Part shown: in pieces, positions 11,812-22,442 of the stretch
How positions within the stretch are numbered: the stretch's first letter is position 1
Layout: each line of letters opens with the position of its first letter
NCBI GenBank assembly: GCA_022836615.1
Contig: MU405302.1
Span: forward strand, 62,001-126,000
Origin: Annulohypoxylon bovei var. microspora
Lineage: Eukaryota; Ascomycota; Sordariomycetes; Xylariales; Hypoxylaceae
Direction of reading: 5' to 3'
DNA length: 64,000 bases
Program-made: the position numbers and the translations under genes
Notes under the pieces: generated by a model
The model's database searches: none
Seen by the model: the letters and a program-made list of their open reading frames with translations, nothing else
What the model was told of the DNA's origin: nothing

Positions 11812-12501
11812 CAGTAACTTTAACCAAACAGCCCAGTTTTTCCCTTAGAAACAGCCCATCCACTTTTTTGTGTGGATCTAGGCATTTTATTGGTTCTCGC
11901 TTCTTACACTAAGACTTAACATACAACTTGTCGCAACACGTTTATTTTTGTGTACAATTTCAATCATATTACAATGAAAGTAAGTATAGAACTGGATGCA
12001 CTATGCCCATTATGAAGCGCTTCGAAAGACCTATTTAATGAATATTATTTCAATATTTAAAGTTGCGTTTTGAAGATGTTAGGTGGATTAAAAGTTCCTA
12101 AGGTAAGTCGGTATAAGGGGGGTAATGTGTTAAACTAAGGGTCTCACGTGACGACCTTGATCTCAACACACCTAAAATATACTGACCTTTCTTACCCTTG
12201 TAACATCTTCAAAATGCAACTTTAAATATTAAAATTATATTTATTAAATAGGCCTTTCGAAGGGCTTTCGAATAGATATAATGCATCTTATCTTATACGT
12301 ATGTACGCGGCGGTATGGGACATACAGAGTTCAATTAGATTAGATAACACAAATGGTACATGCATTTATATGGCAGTTTGTATGTGAAAGAAAGTACTCT
12401 TGGTACGATGTAGCTTTAGTGGAAACAACCAATAAGATGCATCAAAAAAGTGGATGGGCTGTTTCTAAGGGAAAAACTGGGCTGTTTGGTTAAAGTTACT
12501 G
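11812..12501. mobile_element. 690-bp foldback MITE with 9-bp target-site duplication
   Basis: Terminal inverted repeats of about 60 bp begin CAGTAACTTTAACCAAACAG at 11812 and are mirrored by CTGTTTGGTTAAAGTTACTG ending at 12501. A perfect 9-bp direct repeat GTATTGGAA flanks the element (11803-11811 and 12502-12510). A second, inner inverted repeat (about 12012-12085 against 12198-12268) makes a foldback structure. No transposase or other gene lies inside, so the element is non-autonomous. A 9-bp duplication is what Mutator-like (MULE) transposases produce; the CAG start would also be compatible with other superfamilies. Confidence 0.85.
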
Positions 12502-12510
12502 GTATTGGAA

Positions 12511-13667
12511 CCTTGCAATTCTACTAAGTTACAGCCTAACCTAGCTGTTATATATACCTAGGTAACCGAAAAAACTTATGACGCAAAAGATAGTAACATT
12601 TAGCTTCGGTATCTACTACCGTGCTCAATAATTATTATGGTCCCCATGTAAAATAGTTTATGTAGTTTATCATTCCTGATTCTCCCGATTTCAAGTAATG
12701 CTGCCTACCTTTAAACACATATTTTTTTATCCACAACGTCCCTAAGGTAGTCGGATCTTCCCTATTTCTCTAATATGGTAATTTTAAATTATAGTAAGCA
12801 CGTTCTTAACTCTTTGGCTTCTTAGCTCTTTGTCTCTTTAATACGCCGTGTAAGACTCCCGGATATTCAGTTATTGGCAAAAGCGTTCTTGCCAAGCAGT
12901 AAGATGGTTCGATTTGATAGAGAATTATGTAATACCATGGAGTGCCATTAAAAGCTAAGGCACTAGGTATGAGGTAGTGAGGCATTCGTGCCGTGCCACA
13001 TTTAGCCACGTGCTGTGTACCCATTTTCGTCTGAAAATATCACCTACGGTAGTACTTTATGAGGCTATGATGGGTCCCTTTAGACGGAGGTTCTTAGTGC
13101 CTGCATGGTATTCAATCCTAGCAGGGGCCATGCTAGATCTAGGCTCCAACCCTGACCGCTTGTAGAAGTGGATAAATGTATGGAATTCTGCAAAATCCCA
13201 CTAAGAGCGGGATGGAATATGGTGGATTTAGTACGGCACAGCAAAATCAGCGCTACCCTACGACAACTTTAAAATAGACCCACAACATAGTAGAGGTAGG
13301 AATAACCTCACTTCACCTGACATATGACTAGGTTGGAATGGGAACTCTTCCTTGTCGATAATGTTGGCTATGACGAAATGATTGGCTCAAATAAACTCAC
13401 GAGAATCAAAACAACTAGAACTAGCTGAACTGTACCTCTAGAATGAGCTGATTAGCTGAATACCTAAATATAACTAGGAAGATACGGAATAATCAGAGAA
13501 TATCACCATGATATAGTGATCGTTGGTTTCTATAAAGTCAACGAAATCCCGAGTAGAATTATCGAAATCAACTCAATCAACTCAATCACATCACAGACTC
13601 ACAAGCCTCAACACCAGACTTACAACTAGCAACCACTCAATACCTACCTGTTAAAAAACTGCCCAAC
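12511..13667. other. intergenic spacer with promoter of the small secreted protein gene
   Basis: No gene recognised in the first kilobase. The last 110 bases (13560-13667) are CA-rich, with repeated ATCAACTCAATCA and CTCACAAGCCTCAACAC stretches, as in fungal 5' leaders, and lead directly into the ATG at 13668. Confidence 0.5.
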
Positions 13668-14358
13668 ATGATCTTCCCTTCTCTAACCAAGACTTTCCTC
13701 CTCCTTGCTCCCCTTGCCTTGCTCGGAGCCTCTACTCCCATCGACTCCAACGGCATGGATCGTGGTGACGGAGTCTACATCCACAATGACGCCGGCGAAA
13801 TCATCGACTTCATCGCAATTGCAGACATCCGTGCTCGAGACCTCCCAGAAGTCAACACGACTGATTCGGATGCCGTCCTCCTAGAGCCGCGCAAATTTCC
13901 CTGGGACACCAAGTGCTTCTCGGCCAAGTTCGACAAGAACGATAAGAGAGTCGGTCTCTCAGACTTGGGAGATATCATGGACCGCTACGGAACCCTGGCG
14001 GCGAAGACCATGTTTTCCGTCCAATACGTAAGTTCACCTCCTTTTTACACGAGATGCCTATTTGAAGCATGAGTTTCAAGAGCGAGAATACTGACAATGT
14101 TTACCTCTAGTACTCCGTGATAACCTACGTATGCAATTATTCGACTGTTCGTATAAACTGTGACCGCGGCACTTCGGGCAAAGTCAACGCCGGTCTTGAC
14201 CAGTCGTGCCACGACAATGTCGCTGCCAGGGGCGATTACCGATGTAAGTCACAATTCTCTGATTTCTATAAAATTGAAAGACGTCGCTAATCCATCTGCT
14301 ATGAACAGCCGGCATCAGCTATGGCCGTACCGCAAAGGGAAAGCCGTTCTGCAACTAA
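13668..14358 (+). CDS. small secreted protein (180 aa), effector-like
   Basis: Three exons: 13668-14027, 14111-14243 and 14309-14358. Introns begin gtaagt in both cases and end ctctag and aacag; the joined frame is open and ends at TAA 14356-14358. The N-terminus is a classic signal peptide (basic and hydrophobic to about residue 22, with LLGASTP as the likely cleavage region). A propeptide-like acidic segment ends near an R-A-R-D motif. The mature C-terminal region has five cysteines (TKC, YVC, INC, QSC, and FCN at the very end). There is no membrane segment or GPI tail. I do not recognise a named family. Size, secretion signal and cysteine content fit the broad class of fungal small secreted proteins, which includes effectors and antimicrobial proteins; this is a class resemblance, not a function. 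Confidence 0.8.
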
Positions 14359-14760
14359 GCTAACGGCTCCCAATATTCTTCTCTTCCAATTTCATGTAAA
14401 GGGAAATGTCACGGGGAAAATCAAGGGTCTGGGTTGGACATAGTCTGTCGTTTATATTTCATACTAGAATACGGAACTTTGAGGGCGGTGTAAAAAGGGG
14501 GGGATCGTGTATACATACTTAGATTGCTTTCTAAATCCTTCATACATATGATTTTACCATTAAAGAGCATCCATATCCCTATTATGGTGATTAGTTACCT
14601 ACATGATTTTACTATACTAATTCGTAGAGCGTCGACGATTCAAAAGGGAACACCACAATAATTATCATACACTATAGGTACCCAAGCCCGTGTTGCGTCT
14701 TAAGGAAAGTCGTATTTATGCTGTCATTAACAACGGCAACAGCTACTAACATATAGACCG
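14359..14760. other. convergent intergenic spacer
   Basis: The spacer lies between the convergent 3' ends of the small secreted protein gene and the dehydrogenase gene. No coding frame, RNA or repeat recognised; presumably it holds both polyadenylation regions. Confidence 0.5.
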
Positions 14761-15549
14761 CTACGTATCACTGACCCATCCCCCATCTACCACATAGCTA
14801 CCCCCCGTAATAGCACTCGAGTCATCCGCAGCAAGGAAGAGGATCAATCTCGCCACCTCGTCAGGCACGATATCCCTCTTCAGACTCTGCGCGGCCATGA
14901 CCTCGGCGCAGTACTCGTCCGTCATCACCTCGTCGATCTGCCTCTGCGTCGCGATCGCGCCGGGCACCACGCTGTTCACCCTGATCCCGTACTGCCCGAA
15001 CTCCTTGCTGTGCGTCCGCGTCATGCCCACGACGGCCGCCTTGCACATGGTGTAGACGGGCAGGCCCGTGGCGGGGATGCGCCACGTGATCGACCCCATG
15101 TTGATGATGCTGCCGGAGCCCTGCTTCCGCATCGCCGGCACCACGGCCTGCGTCAGGAAGAACTGGTGCCGCAGGTTGACGTTGACGTCCTGGTCCCAGG
15201 ACTCGGGCGTCACCTCCACGGTCGGGACCCGCGTCTTGGCGCCGGCGCACGCGGCGTTGTTGAGGAGCACGTCGACGGCGCCGTGGTCGGCGAGCGTCTT
15301 CTCCGCGCACTCCTTGAGCCGGGCCAGGTCCGTTACGTCGCAGTGGAGGAATGTGGGCTGTGTAGCCCCGGGGATGTCTTTGATTTTATCCAGGAGTTCT
15401 TTCGAGGAGGTCTCTGAATAGTCTAGGAAGGTGACGTTTGAGCCCTGGCGGCAGAAGAGCTCGACCGATGACGCCCCGATGCCCTCGGCCCCGCCCGTGA
15501 TTAGAACGGTCTTGCCCCGCAAGCTCGGGTAGGTTGCGTACTTCTCCAT
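14761..15549 (-). CDS. short-chain dehydrogenase/reductase (262 aa)
   Basis: An intronless classical SDR of typical length. The Rossmann nucleotide loop is TGGAEGIG (about residues 18-25), followed by the acidic residue region FLDYS, CDVTD, and LLNNAA (the NNAG-like motif). The catalytic set is present: Ser in NMGSITW, then Y-T-M-C-K with the Tyr and Lys four apart, and PGAIATQ after it. The C-terminus carries ITGGSYVVDGGW, common in SDRs that reduce or oxidise small alcohols and ketones. Substrate is unknown. The gene is distinctly GC-rich, especially 14880-15350, compared with flanking AT-rich DNA, and this opens long shadow frames on both strands. It has no pathway neighbours. Horizontal acquisition is possible, but strong codon bias would give the same picture. 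Confidence 0.9.
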   Translation of the reverse strand: MEKYATYPSLRGKTVLITGGAEGIGASSVELFCRQGSNVTFLDYSETSSKELLDKIKDIPGATQPTFLHCDVTDLARLKECAEKTLADHGAVDVLLNNAACAGAKTRVPTVEVTPESWDQDVNVNLRHQFFLTQAVVPAMRKQGSGSIINMGSITWRIPATGLPVYTMCKAAVVGMTRTHSKEFGQYGIRVNSVVPGAIATQRQIDEVMTDEYCAEVMAAQSLKRDIVPDEVARLILFLAADDSSAITGGSYVVDGGWVSDT

Positions 15550-16105
15550 AATAGTAGGTGTAACTTGAGAATCGTATCGACGATGAAGTATGAGTTGTAT
15601 GTAACTACTCTTGATTATGTATTTGAGGACTGCGTAAATACTATATGGCTACCTGCGTAACAAGTGTATTTATAGAGAGTAAGTAGGAGCTGTAACACTC
15701 TACTTGTCCTGAGATAATCCGGAAATTGTTAACAGACAGGTTATCTTGCATGAAAGTGACTTGACTTTCATCACATCCCCCATAGACTACCCCAAATGTA
15801 GGTGATCGGCCTATAAACAGTCCCTTTAGAGTGGAGTATGTATAATGCAATTTATGGGCTTTCGCGGGAATAATTCTAAGATATTGGGTAATATAAGTAC
15901 CTAGTCTTAGAGATATCTTGGAGATAGTACTATTAAGTCCACAACCCCTGGCCAGTCTTATGGCAGTGCACTAAGTTTCTATATTTTATATAGAAGAATT
16001 GGTAATATTAGACTTCTAATCCTCTTGATCATTATTATCCTGTATTGCTGTTAGTCATAATAAAATGCATAGGTAGATTGTTTATATGCCACCCCTCTTA
16101 TCCTT
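15550..16105. other. intergenic spacer
   Basis: AT-rich, with no gene recognised. It spans the promoter of the dehydrogenase (15550 onward) and the 3' side of the metallophosphoesterase. Confidence 0.5.
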
Positions 16106-17418
16106 TTATGTCGATGTGTAGTCGCAAGTAGGGCAGTAAGTCTTCGTATTTTCCGTTGCCGGATACTGATCCTGCCCATACGTACTGTTCAAAGTGACTC
16201 CCCCAGCTACATTCCCGGATTCCAGGCGGATCCAGGTATCTATCGCTAGATCTTTCAGCTTGGACTTCGATATAAGGAGTTGGCGAGAGCCTCGTTCCCA
16301 GTTTCCATAACCACCATAACCCGAATGCTGACTGAAACAGAGGATAACGTCGTTTCGTGGTGTTACTGTCATATTAGGAAGTAATTTATCCCATTTATCG
16401 CACCATGAATCTCCGTGATCGTGTCCTGAAAAGACTCCGATCATCCCCGAGACTGCAGAGATAGCCTGCATAAATGGAATATCCTGTCCCCCATATTCGC
16501 AGGTACCGTCATTTCGACCATCGGAACACCAACCCTGAGCTTGAGGAGCTAACGGGTTGTCGTCATTTATTCCCGGCTCAGAGTGGGGATCCACGCCCTG
16601 TTCCTGAAGCACATACGACGCATACGTCGGGATATGGACGAATGCCAGCGAAGGAATCGTTTTGTTGAACTTGCAGAAAAGTTCCGAATTCGTCTTCAGG
16701 AACCAGTTTACTACACTGAGATCAACCCAGTCAGGCTGGCCAACCCGATTTCCCGATGCGTCTTTTTGCTGATACCGGAATCCTCCCTTACTATCGAAAA
16801 ACCAAAGTAGTAGTTCTGGAGCACAGTTTTCGGCGCTGCAATCGCTGTCGTAGACTGGGAGATAGTAATTTGACACGCCGGAATTCTCGCCGACTACCAT
16901 TTGTTTTGTTCGGCTATTCGGCCATTTCTTCTCGCGGGCGAGAATGGCATTGCCAGAAATGTTGAAATCGTAGTCATGATTGCCGTATGTTGACGCCCAG
17001 GTGAGGCCCCTATCTACAAGAGGCCCCACAATTTGGTCAACATAAGTCGTACTGTTCTCCAAAAAGGTGTTTTCTCCAGTAATCAAGTCACCGTTTAGGA
17101 CGACGAGCCCTGGGGATTCCGCCTCAAGTATCTCGTTGATAACCTTGACGGAGTTGATGTCCTGTTGTGGACCCCATTGATCCCATGCGTCTAATTCAAG
17201 TAGGTTAGCTTGTAGTTCTTGATTTCATCCGGTTTGACCAAGGACTAATTACTTTCTCCAAAATGCAAGTCTTCGAAAATAGCTATCTGAAATGTGCCAT
17301 CGCTCTTGAATGTGAGAGGCCCGAAAGAATTGGTACTATTGATGATTTTCTTAGCAAAGGGTCTTGCTTCAAGCATCGGGATGGCAAATACTAGAACGGT
17401 CAAAATAAGGGCATTCAT
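16106..17418 (-). CDS. secreted calcineurin-like metallophosphoesterase (416 aa)
   Basis: Two exons, 17253-17418 and 16106-17190, with a 62-bp intron (donor gtaatt, branch gctaac, acceptor aattag) that rejoins HFGE to NAWDQWGP. All metal-binding blocks of the calcineurin/purple-acid-phosphatase-like superfamily are visible. They are D-L-H (residues 50-52), LNGDLITGEN, YGNHDYD, a lone His in FVHIPTY, and FSGHDHGDSWC. The arrangement resembles fungal Dcr2-type phosphatases. The start at 17418 gives a clean signal peptide (MNALILTVLVFAIPMLEA); an ATG eight codons upstream (17442) is an alternative. Cysteine pairs and N-glycosylation sites (NSTT, NMT, NST) agree with secretion. It probably hydrolyses phosphomonoesters outside the cell or in the secretory route; the substrate is not predictable. 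Confidence 0.88.
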
Positions 17419-18885
17419 GGCGGGCCGAGTCGATAGTTCCAAGATAACCTACTTACTTTGCTTGCCCGAAAGGTAAATTGGACAGAGTCTTGTTCACTGT
17501 AGGATATCGCCCTATATATACTTGGTCCATACCGTGAAGACTGACCAGTAGCGCAACAGAGGGTTGCAGTGCGTGGTCAGTTATCGGATTCACATTTTTA
17601 AGGTGTGCGCCAAAAAGTAAGTAAAAAAGTAAGTTCGGATCCCGAGCGTGGTCTGGCGTGCTGGCGTCTTAGTTTTCGTCTGCGTCTGCCCCCTTTCTTT
17701 CCCACCTCAAAAAGATAAGTTTTAGCGAGTCGGATGTCAAACCCCGCAGTGTGTCGCAGCCACGATCTTCAATTGGCTAGCGAATCTAGGTACCTAGGGC
17801 CAAGTTTAGTAGGTGTTATCAATGTCTGATCCTAGTCGTCGGAACCTTGGACTGCAACATCAAGGCATCCTGGCAAGACACCTGATTGCAGTCACGCACA
17901 TGGTGTAGTATGTCTCAACGCTCTAAGATTTGCCCATATTCGAGGAACCAGATATCATTTGGAGAAGTCGTGCAAGAGTTCAGGGTACAGGTTAGGTTAG
18001 GTGATAGATTATGTTGGTAGCAAGTGATTAAATAATGAGACACTAGAATTATATAAAAGGTACCTGATTAGGCAGCTTATCTAGGTCATTGTTGTGAACA
18101 AAACAGAAATAGGGGTTGACAGCGAACTAGGTAACCTAAAGGTAGTACCTGTCGTGTAACATACATAGTTATATGTTTAAAGACACGACAAGGAATTGAA
18201 GTTGGTAGCTTAGACTCATAGATTCATTTAAAATCATATATGGCTGGAATACAATACTCAGCTAATGTGATTGGTTTACTATACATACCAAATCATGAGA
18301 ATTACCTATATAATTGTTGAATGTTGTAAGTCTTAGGGTACCTAGTCTCATTCGAGTTGTGGGTGTCTTGTTCTATCAAAAGTAAGCTCACTGTTAAAAT
18401 TCCAACCTTGCAAATAGAGTTGGCTACACAGAAGTTAGGTGTAATGTTAAGTAGATAACTAGGTAGACTTTTAATATACCTATCTAAACATTATTAGTGA
18501 TGTCTTTAACTACATTGTCTATTTGGGAAATGAGCTGCGTTCAAATGCGTAGATCTTGGTTATAGCCGAGAAGGACTATCTCGCCCGTCATTATTATCCA
18601 TGAAAAAGACTCATTTATTTTAGTGGAGGCACGTGGTTCTTATATTCCGTAAGCGAACCGGAGTGACGATGGTCATCATAAAAGGCTTCTAAGTGTGGAT
18701 ACCTCCAACTTGTAGCAACAAGCCTCCTGCCGTCCCTCCCGTCTTTCCGACACGGGATCCCCTTAGTCTCGGAGGCTTGGCTCCGCCAACAAATTATTGC
18801 GACTTTATCTGGACCAAGTCTACAGAATCTATGGATTTTATTATCAGAGAAGTTCATTTCATGTCTCTTGTTATGTTAGTAGAGC
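17419..18885. other. long intergenic spacer
   Basis: No gene supported. It is the divergent region between the phosphoesterase and the secreted SET gene. It contains TAGGTACCTAGG near 17788 and other motif copies near 18115-18150 and 18465-18485. Small frames around 18615-18857 overlap on both strands without features. Confidence 0.45.
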
Positions 18886-20326
18886 ATGTTTCGATTCCTA
18901 TTTGCTTTTCAGTTCTCGTTGGCGTTTGCTATCTTGTCCCAGCCCTACCAAGAACAACAGACATGTATAATTCCCAACCCACTTCTTACACTCCAGTCAG
19001 AGAGCTGCATACCTTCAAATACTGTACTTACGGAACCTAAAAACCCATCATATCAAACCGCATCGCCGCCGAAGACATGGAGGTCGAGTGGCTTTTGTCG
19101 CGGAGTTAGGGTTGACAAATTTTGTGTGTTCACTAATCCATCCTTCAACCACGGCGAAGGAGTTTCTGTAATCACTACCGGAAAAAGCATCTCAAAAATT
19201 GTAACACGACCCGCTTTCAAGAATGAGAATGAAGGGGCAGAGTCGAATTCTGATCATCCATACAGGGAAGTGGAAATTGAAGGTAAAGATATTGGCTTGG
19301 TTGCAACGAGGACGATTCGAGCAGGGGAACTGATAATGGCACGCACGCCTGCGATTATGGTGAACGAAATCGCAGTTCAAAAGCTGGGAAAGAAAGCTGT
19401 CTCAGAACTGCTCATTCGTGCAGTCGATGACCTGCCATTTCGACATAGAGAAAACTTGCTTAATCTATCAACGCATAGTATTGCGAGCGACTATGGCGAC
19501 AAACTCTACAGGATTCTACAGACCAATTCATTCCGAACCGGTTACCATGATGGGGATAATCCATTCTATTCTTTATTTACAGAAGGTTCGTCATTATAGA
19601 TACCTTCTCAGGGGCATCTAGATCTAAAAGAACTAGTTAGCCTTGATCTTGACATTCGCGACTGACATTGACTTAGTATCGCGACTCAACCATGACTGCC
19701 GGCCGACTTGCGCTTATTACTTTGATCATGTAGACTTCCACCAAAAAGTGCTCGCCGTGCGGGATATTATGGTTGGAGAAGAGCTTACAATAGCCTACTA
19801 CGAGTGAGTTATCAGCCTTCGCATCAACGACCCAGTCGGCAGGCAAGCGATGACATAAAATATCATTGCTAACCGAACCACTAGTCCCCTTCAGATCCAA
19901 TCAGTAAGACAAGAAAAGTTACACAAGGAATGGGGATTCAACTGCACATGTCAACGTTGCACAGCGGATGCATCGTCAATAGCTGAGTCAGACTCAAGGG
20001 TTAGGCAGATACGTGCACTTTGGAAAGAGTTAGACGACCATTCAGCAATGTCCAAAGCGTCGCCAGGAAAGGCAGAGCTTCTAATATCTCTATACGAAGA
20101 AGAGGGCATTTTAAGTCGTGTGAACGAAGCATACTACAGGGCAGCAATCGAGTATATAGGGGTCGGCGACATCACAAACGCCACGAAGTATGCTATATTA
20201 TGTGTTGATGATGGTCAAAAGTTTATAGGACCCGATCGTCCATTCATCAAGGAAATGCAGGAACTCATTGCAAACGCAACAGACCATCCAAAATGGAAGT
20301 TTCGCTCAAGGTATTCTTTAAAATAG
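18886..20326 (+). CDS. SET-domain protein with signal peptide (422 aa)
   Basis: Three exons: 18886-19585, 19677-19803 and 19885-20326. The first join restores LFTE-VSRLNHDCRPTC and the second AYY-DPLQ, both matching the family. The N-terminus is a signal peptide (MFRFLFAFQFSLAFAILSQ) followed by a Cys-containing segment with FCVFTNPSFNHGEGVSVIT, a prelude common to a Pezizomycotina family annotated as SET domain-containing proteins. The SET domain begins near residue 120 (VEIEGKDIGLVATRTIRAGELI). The NHxC block is LNHDCRP rather than NHSC, followed by VGEELTIAYYD and a post-SET CTCQRC. The C-terminal 130 residues are helical and look TPR-like. The catalytic framework is complete. A secretion signal on a methyltransferase-type fold is unexpected; destination and substrate are unknown. 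Confidence 0.85.
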
Positions 20327-20757
20327 GTACCTAGATATACCGAACTCCGCTACAATCTATTTACATAGGTATTAGTAACATGTTCTAAAAACGGAATAAA
20401 TGGGTACTTATTAAGCGCAATAATGGAATGGTCGAGTTGAAGTTATTCCCGGTTCTAAAATATCATTCCTACGTGTTGGTACCCCGGCAAAGGCTAGGTA
20501 CTTATGCAGATGGCCTGTGTCATGTGCTCGTGTACGTGTGGCAATGCGACAATGCAGATATAGACTAACCAACCCCATGAATGTTGTTCGTAGAGCGGAA
20601 GATTCCTTGGTAGAGAGGGGTGGTCCGAGGTTGCTGTCGGGATCTGCGGGAACCATGTTTTATATCTTCCCCAATTCTACAGAAAATGGAAAATACCTTG
20701 AAAATATTTTAATACAGAACCTAGGAATCATCATTCGGTTACTCAACTTAGGAACCT
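20327..20757. other. intergenic spacer and P450 promoter
   Basis: A 431-bp gap between two genes on the same strand. Small overlapping frames (20411-20656 on minus, 20517-20789 on plus) have no recognisable content. The final 80 bases form the leader of the P450. Confidence 0.5.
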
Positions 20758-22442
20758 ATGGAGTCAATTGCCCTCCTCTTCTTTCATAAGCTTGCTGGAA
20801 GCTTACTACAATCTATCATTGTCGGTACTCTTGTCGCGGCCTCTGTTTACCTTGTCAGCAATGAGATAATTCGAAGTCGTTCACGAATTCCCGGCTTGAA
20901 AGGTCCGAGGGGTTGGCCAGTCGTGGGAAATCTTACCGACATATGGTCAAATGCGGCCGTAAAGTACCAAGAATGGGCTAAGGAGTATGGTGACGTCTAC
21001 CAGGTTATGCTGGGGAATAACCGCGTGGTCGTGGTGAATGGTGCCCAAGCCGCAAAAACAATATTTGGTTCCAATTCGCACGCTCTAAGTTCCCGGCCAA
21101 TAACTTATACATTTCATAAGGTAACGCTTGCGAGTCAGTAACTGTGGAGAGCACTCGTTGACGACGTACTACTATGATAGGTAGCATCCACTACTGCGGG
21201 CTTGACGATCGGCACCTCGCCCTACGATGATAGCTTGAAGCGGAAGAAGAGGGCTGCGGCGGTAGCACTCAATCGTCCAGCCATTCAAACTTATATCCCG
21301 TACCTAGATCTTGAGACGAAGGCGTTTCTCCAGGACCTTTTCAACTATGGCAAGGCGGGGACGGCTGCTATCGATCCACTCCCCATGATTCAACGGCTGA
21401 GCCTGTCGCTAGTGATGACGATCAACTGGGGCGTCCGAATCAATTCTATCGAGGACGAGTTATTTAAAGAAATTGTACAAGTCGAAGAGGAACTAAATAA
21501 GACTCGGTCTACCGTCGGCAACCCTCAAGATCACATCCCTCTCTTACGCTTGAACCCTAGGAATCAAGCACTCGTCAAGGTGCGAGATTTACGACGGCGC
21601 CGCGACAAATACTTTTCCAAGTTGAACGGAGACCTCGCAGAAAAGGTTGCCAACGGCACGAACAAGCCTTGCATCCAAGCAAGCGTGATCAAGTACAAGG
21701 AAGTCGAGCTCAATGACGTTGAACTGTCTTCCTTTAGCTTATCTATAACGTCCGGCGGATTCGAAACAGTATCTACTACAGTGCAGTGGTCGCTTGCATA
21801 CTTCGCGCAGAATCCACATGTACAGGATAAAGCGTATGATGAGATTCGACATTTTCAGGGATCGAATGAGCCGTTGTGTGACGCGGCGGATGACCAGAAA
21901 TGCGCTTATGTGCTTGCGCTCGCAAAGGAGGCCCTTCGGATTTACTCTGTGGTTCCACTATCACTGCCGAGGGAAACGATCAAGGAAATTCAATATAATG
22001 GTGCTGTGATTCCGTCGGGAAGCACAGTCTACCTGAACGCGTGGGCTTGTAATCATGGTAGGACAATAGGCTTCCCCTATTATTGCTTCTGTCATACGCG
22101 TATTAGCTAATGAAATTTGTGGATGCAGATCCCAAACTATGGACTAATCCTGACGAATTCATCCCCGAGCGATGGTTAGAGAAGCCAGATGCACCCATCT
22201 TTACTTTTGGGTTAGGATATCGGATGTGTGCAGCTCATATTCTCGCAACTCGCGAGCTATACATCATATTCATGAGGTTGCTAAGCAGTTTCCGTTTAGA
22301 GGCGCCTGAAGAGATCCGATGTGATCCTAGCGTCGATATGAAAAATCCGAAGGACTTGATCATGGTGCCGAAGCCGTATCGTGTATTCTGCCTACCGAGA
22401 GACGAACCCAGGCTTCGGGAAGCTTTAGGTGTGTTCGAATGA
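20758..22442 (+). CDS. cytochrome P450, phenylacetate 2-hydroxylase-like (CYP504 type, 517 aa)
   Basis: Three exons: 20758-21120, 21181-22057 and 22129-22442. Joins restore TFHK-VASTTAGLTIGTSPYD and NH-DPKLWTNPDEF. An N-terminal hydrophobic anchor (about residues 8-35) is followed by the Pro-rich hinge PGLKGPRGWPVVGN, as in ER-bound P450s. The I-helix has SGGFETVSTTVQW, the K-helix has EALR, then PERW, and the heme-binding loop is FGLGYRMCAAH with the Cys ligand. The block HKVASTTAGLTIGTSPYDDSLKRKK resembles fungal phenylacetate 2-hydroxylases (CYP504/phacA), which open the phenylacetate-homogentisate route. That substrate is inferred from resemblance only; no homogentisate-pathway gene lies nearby, and CYP504 families contain paralogs with other substrates. 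Confidence 0.85.

Noticed and set aside
14861..15421. Long frames on both strands inside the dehydrogenase gene
   Set aside because: Arg/Ala-rich shadows caused by high GC; the SDR frame has every family motif.
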